This document shows positions 60,672 through 64,000 of a DNA stretch of 64,000 nt, in pieces; positions within the stretch are counted from its first letter, which is position 1; every line of letters begins with the position of its first letter. A program made the translations under genes and the position numbers. A model generated the notes under the pieces. That model did not search any database. It was not told the DNA's origin and was given only the letters and a program-made list of their open reading frames with translations. Source of the stretch: Streptomyces sp. NBC_01591 (GTDB lineage Bacteria; Actinomycetota; Actinomycetes; Streptomycetales; Streptomycetaceae); contig NZ_CP109328.1 in assembly GCF_035918155.1 (NCBI RefSeq), forward strand, positions 186,001 through 250,000, given 5' to 3'.

Positions 60672-62804
60672 ATGGGAGAGCCGTCCGCGACGGACCCCGG
60701 AAAGCCCAGGGAGCAGCACGTGAACAACCCCGGAAACGCCCCCACCGCCCCCGCCGCTCGTCGCCGGGCGGCGCGGCGACGGCGCTCCGACCTCGACGTG
60801 GTCACGGCATGGTGGCAGGGGCTCGACGGCGACGGGTTCCTCGTCCTTCCGCCGCCGAACCGGTGCCGCTACACCCAGTCCGACGGCCACGAGGACGCCG
60901 CCGAACTCCACGCGGCGCGGGGGCTCACCGGCCCCGTCTCCTTCGCGTACTGGCACTGGCAGTCCCATGGGCGGGCCTTCGACCGCTCCGGCGCCCTGAG
61001 GGGCGAACTGCTGCTGCACTGGGGCGGCGACCACGCCGCCGTCGCCGCCGGGCTCGGCGCGGGGCCTGCCGGTTTCCGGGTCGTCGACGGCGGACCGCAG
61101 GGCGCCTTCCGGCTGGACCGGATCACCCCCCGGGACGAGGCGGGCCTGCCCGAGCCCACGGACCCCGACGGCGTACGGCAGTTCCTCGCCGCGCTCGACG
61201 AGCCGGTGGACCGTTCCGCCGGCGTCCTCCGGTACCGGCCGCTGTCCCCCGCCGAGGCCGCGTGGCTGCACGAGCGGCTGGACGACGTCCCGGACCTCTC
61301 CGCCGCGACCCGGTTCGTGGTCCCGCTGGAGCGGCGGGACGGGCTCACCCCCGACGAGACGGGGCGGCTGCTGCGCGCCTGGCGGGAGGAGTACGAGGGA
61401 CGGCTCACGGAGTGGGGCGCCTGGGAGGAGCTGGTCCACGCGCTGCTGCGGCACCGCCACGAGGAGGCGTGGGAGATCGTCGGCGACCTCGGCTCCCGGG
61501 CGGCCGGTGTCCTGTCGCGGGTGCCGTCCGAGCGGGGCCTGGCCGTCGTGCGGGAGGCCGCGCTCGCGGGCCATCGCGCCCCGGTCCACGCCTGGCTGGC
61601 GCTGCACCGGTCGCTGCACGAGCCCGACGCGGTACGGGCCGCGGCGGCCCTCGCGGCGGAACTGGCCGCGCACGACCTGCCGGAGACGTCACTGCACGGG
61701 CTGTACGACGCGCTGATCGGGGCGGTCACGGCCGACTGGCGACGGGAGACGGGGGCGAAGCACCATGCCGGCCGGTTGTACGCCACCCTCGCGGTGGTCC
61801 GCTTCGCCACCGACGCGAGGCTGCCGCGCGCCCTGCGCGTCCTCGCCGCGAACGCGGCCCGCGACCGGGTGCAGCACGTACGGGAGGAGGCGCTCCGGCC
61901 CGGCCAGACCGTGCTCACCGGCGTCGACACCGCCGACGCGCTGGCCGCCGTGGACCGCTACGAGGCCGCCCGGGCCGGGCTTCTGTCCGGCACCGGACCG
62001 GACCTCACCGGGTCCGAGGGCAGACTGGGCGACGTGTGGCACCGGTACCGGACGCTCACCGACGCCGACGTGCGCTGGCTGCGGGACCGGGTGGCCGACC
62101 CCACGACCGGTCTGCAGGGGCTCGGTTTCTGCCTCGAACTCCTCCACGCCCACGGACTGGCCACGGCGTCCGACGTCGAGGCACTGCTGCCTCGTCGGCT
62201 GAAGGACCTCACCAAGAAGTACCGGACCACGTACACCGAATGGCGCCACCCGCTCGTCACCCTGACCTGTCTCGCCCTCGACCTGGACCATCCGGCCGCG
62301 GGAAAGCTGGTCTCCTGGTGGAACGGGGCCCGGCCGCTCTGGAAGGACGAGCTGCGGCTCCTCACCCACCTCGGCGCGCCCGACGAGGCCAAGGCCGCCG
62401 AGCTGTGGGACGTCGTCACCTCGCCCGCCCACGACGTGGGCCAGCTGATGACCTGGGTGCTGGTCCGGGCCCGCCTCGATGGCGAGCACCCGCTGCTCGT
62501 GGCCGACCGGCTGTTCGGCTCCCCGGGCATCAGCGAGTACGTCCTGCACCGGGTGCTGATCGGCGTGGCCGACCCGGGACAGCCGCTGTGGCACTACGCC
62601 GTCGACCCGCGCAGCGTGTGCTGGTGGCGGCGTGCCCAGGAGGTCGCCGAGCACCCCGGCCTCTCCCCGGAGGCCCGTGCCGTCGGCCTGAGGCTCGCCC
62701 GCGAGCACTACCTCATCCGCTATCCGGACCAGGTGAGCCCTGCACCGACCGAGGCGGAACGCGCGAAGGCCCTGGCCTGGCTCGCCCGGCAGGACACCCC
62801 CTAG
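60672..62804 (+). CDS. large helical hypothetical protein
   Basis: 710 residues from ATG 60672 (GGAGGGTGG upstream; in-frame 60651 also possible). After a basic N-terminus it has a compact region (VVTAWWQGLDGDGFLVLPPP, LHWGGDHAAVAAGLGAG) and then long helical repeats of HEAT-like character (AAGVLSRVPSERGLAVVREA, ALRVLAANAARDRVQHVREE, LGAPDEAKAAELWDVVTSPA). No enzyme motif found. Same strand as the sigma-like gene, possibly co-transcribed. Function unknown. Confidence 0.65.
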   Translation: MGEPSATDPGKPREQHVNNPGNAPTAPAARRRAARRRRSDLDVVTAWWQGLDGDGFLVLPPPNRCRYTQSDGHEDAAELHAARGLTGPVSFAYWHWQSHGRAFDRSGALRGELLLHWGGDHAAVAAGLGAGPAGFRVVDGGPQGAFRLDRITPRDEAGLPEPTDPDGVRQFLAALDEPVDRSAGVLRYRPLSPAEAAWLHERLDDVPDLSAATRFVVPLERRDGLTPDETGRLLRAWREEYEGRLTEWGAWEELVHALLRHRHEEAWEIVGDLGSRAAGVLSRVPSERGLAVVREAALAGHRAPVHAWLALHRSLHEPDAVRAAAALAAELAAHDLPETSLHGLYDALIGAVTADWRRETGAKHHAGRLYATLAVVRFATDARLPRALRVLAANAARDRVQHVREEALRPGQTVLTGVDTADALAAVDRYEAARAGLLSGTGPDLTGSEGRLGDVWHRYRTLTDADVRWLRDRVADPTTGLQGLGFCLELLHAHGLATASDVEALLPRRLKDLTKKYRTTYTEWRHPLVTLTCLALDLDHPAAGKLVSWWNGARPLWKDELRLLTHLGAPDEAKAAELWDVVTSPAHDVGQLMTWVLVRARLDGEHPLLVADRLFGSPGISEYVLHRVLIGVADPGQPLWHYAVDPRSVCWWRRAQEVAEHPGLSPEARAVGLRLAREHYLIRYPDQVSPAPTEAERAKALAWLARQDTP

Positions 62805-62885
62805 CTAGGGACTGTTTCCTCGATCCGTCCGTGAGATCGTCGTGCTCGTGATTGAAGTTTCCCCGTGATCTTGGACACGTCGCCG

Positions 62886-63782
62886 TTACGCCGCGAGGGC
62901 CTGATCCTGCTGGTAGCGCAGGCGTGTCTCGTGGGGTGCGAGGTAGCCCCAGTGGACGTGCTTGCGCAGGCGGCGTCTGTTGTAGAAGGTCTCGATGAAG
63001 TCGAAGATGCCGGCGCGGGCGGTCGCGCGGTCGGGCCAGAAGCGGGTGCCGATCTCCTCTTTGAGCACAGCCCAGAAGCTCTCCGCGGCGGCGTTGTCGA
63101 AGCAGCTCCCGGTCCGGCCCATGCTTTGCCTGTGCTCCAACAGGCCGATTCTGTCGCGCAGTTGGCGGGAGGTGTATTCCGATCCGCGGTCGCTGTGGAT
63201 CACGCAGCCGGGTTCCAGGCGGCCCAGCGCGGCGGCCATGTCGAGCGCGTCGACGACGAGTTCGGTGCGGTGGTGGTTGGCCATCGAGTAGCCGATGACC
63301 TCGCGCGTGGCCAGGTCCAGCCACGCGGCGAGGTAGAGCCAGCCCTCGGCGGTGGGGATGTAGGTGATGTCCCCGACGATCTTCGTGCCGGGGCGGGTGG
63401 CGGTGAAGTCCCGGCCAATCAGGTCCGGCGACGGGGCGGCTTTGGTGTCGGCCCTGGTCAGGCTGCGGCGTCCGGTGCGCCGGCTGTTCCCGGCGATGCC
63501 GTGCTCCCGCATGACCCGTTCCACCCGCTTGCGGTTGACCGGCCGGCCCCGCCGACGCAGTTCGGCGGTGACGCGCGGGACGCCGTAGTTCCGCCGGGAC
63601 GCGAGGTGGATCACCGTGATCTCGTGCGCCAGGGCCTCATCGGCCCGCCGCCGCGCTGCGCGGGCTTCCCGTCCGGCCACCCACGCGTAGTACGTGGAAC
63701 GGGCGGTCTTCGTCACCTTGCACAGCAGCGTGACCGGGTAGTTCGCCTTCTCCGCGTGGATGAACCGGCATATCTCGCTCAC
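62886..63782 (-). CDS. IS3-family transposase OrfB
   Basis: 298 residues. HTH_21 region NYPVTLLCKVTKTARSTYYA, then RRNYGVPRVTAELRRRGRPV, and an rve core with KIVGDITYIPTAEGWLYLAA (Asp), VIHSDRGSEYTSRQLRDRIG (Asp) and CFDNAAAESFWAVLKEEIG (Glu). Begins with GTG 63782 that overlaps the orfA stop as GTGA. Intact by inspection. Member of the IS3 family group typified by IS150/IS51-like enzymes. The group is not determined further. Confidence 0.92.
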   Translation of the reverse strand: MSEICRFIHAEKANYPVTLLCKVTKTARSTYYAWVAGREARAARRRADEALAHEITVIHLASRRNYGVPRVTAELRRRGRPVNRKRVERVMREHGIAGNSRRTGRRSLTRADTKAAPSPDLIGRDFTATRPGTKIVGDITYIPTAEGWLYLAAWLDLATREVIGYSMANHHRTELVVDALDMAAALGRLEPGCVIHSDRGSEYTSRQLRDRIGLLEHRQSMGRTGSCFDNAAAESFWAVLKEEIGTRFWPDRATARAGIFDFIETFYNRRRLRKHVHWGYLAPHETRLRYQQDQALAA

Positions 63783-64000
63783 CGGTCGCTCTCCTTCGCG
63801 AAGAAGGCCGTCGCTTTTTTCAGGATCTCGATTGTTTTCGCCTGCTCGCCGGTCAGCTTCCGCAGCCTCTTCAGTTCCTCGTCCCGGTCGTCGGCTCGCC
63901 CGGCGGCGGGACCGGATCCGGTGTCCTGAGCGGCACGGGCCTTCTTCACCCAGCCCCGCAGGGACTCCGAGCTGACCCCGAGCTCCCGGGCGACCTCGGT
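63779..64000 (-). CDS. IS3-family transposase OrfA (5' part outside window)
   Basis: Visible C-terminal 73 residues: TEVARELGVSSESLRGWVKK (HTH), then a zipper-like ELKRLRKLTGEQAKTIEILK and KATAFFAKESDR. GAAAAAAG at about 63810-63817 provides the usual A6G slippery site for making OrfAB. Confidence 0.88.
   Translation of the reverse strand, partial: TEVARELGVSSESLRGWVKKARAAQDTGSGPAAGRADDRDEELKRLRKLTGEQAKTIEILKKATAFFAKESDR

Larger units (their letters stand above)
62830..64000 (-). mobile_element. IS3-type insertion sequence running off the right edge
   Basis: orfB complete, orfA cut by the window end. The left boundary is probably in 62815-62870 (TTTCCTCGATCCGTC or TGAAGTTTCCCCG). It cannot be fixed without the other end. 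Different from copies A and B in sequence. Confidence 0.8.

Noticed and set aside
60632..62851. 739-residue Arg/Pro-rich frame
   Set aside because: Shadow of the 60672-62804 gene, which has balanced composition and a ribosome binding site.

Overview
The window is high-GC actinobacterial DNA, most likely Streptomyces. The base composition, GTG starts, ATGA/GTGA gene overlaps, and families such as the internal RRKFL-type TPR regulator, TIGR03086, Nudix and APH proteins all point that way. It reads as a mobile-element-rich accessory region (chromosome arm or large plasmid). Roughly a third is insertion sequences or their debris: two IS3-family copies plus a remnant, a further IS3-type element at the right edge, and IS630, IS1634-like, ISL3, IS6, IS1182, IS21 (IstB) and Tn3 pieces. 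A complete group II intron is also present. There is no tRNA, rRNA, CRISPR array or phage-type integrase that I can support.

Layout. 1-4.2 kb: a glycopeptide-resistance (van)-type locus with murF (cut by the window edge), a decayed vanK/femX, vanS, vanR and a VanY-like D,D-carboxypeptidase. vanHAX, if present, would lie to the left. 4.2-12.6 kb: an ATPase gene split by an IS3 element, helicase remnants, an IS630 element and a hexapeptide-repeat protein. 12.9-19.2 kb: a compact operon-like set (2OG-Fe(II) hydroxylase, nucleotidyltransferase, LOG-type protein, phosphoribosyltransferase, HAD phosphatase, then an APH-type kinase) opposite a TPR regulator. Four 10-bp repeats lie in the divergent promoter region. 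19.7-21 kb: IstB remnant and a Nudix hydrolase.

21.3-28.8 kb is the most interesting region. Two divergent gene pairs each encode a small two-helix membrane protein and an NB-ARC/TPR (NLR-like STAND) ATPase. Within each pair, a short Gly-rich motif at the C-terminus of the membrane protein recurs at the N-terminus of its ATPase, and the two pairs use different motifs. This matches the logic of NLR/effector pairs linked by amyloid-type signalling motifs and suggests two neighbouring immune or cell-death modules. Next to them is a predicted HEPN (RNxxxH) RNase with two zinc ribbons, bracketed by 18-bp and 15-bp direct repeats.

29.5-41 kb: a CTAG-bounded IS1634-like unit carrying a RibD/DHFR-type reductase, a broken HTH gene, a Tpg-sized HTH protein, small unknown genes, a truncated TniQ-type protein, and an ISL3 transposase gene split precisely by a group II intron (37201-39626). 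41-57 kb: a methyltransferase/TetR pair, Tn3 and IstB fragments, a TIGR03086 protein, a frameshifted AraC gene, the second IS3 copy, IS6, a LysM-NlpC/P60 hydrolase opposite a frameshifted secreted protein, a MerR/methyltransferase pair and two 12-bp tandem arrays. 57.8-62.8 kb looks more stable: a membrane protein, a sigma-factor-like protein and a large unknown protein, followed by an IS3-type element running off the right edge.

Several genes are broken by single-base indels in short homopolymers. These could be real decay or assembly errors and should be checked against reads.
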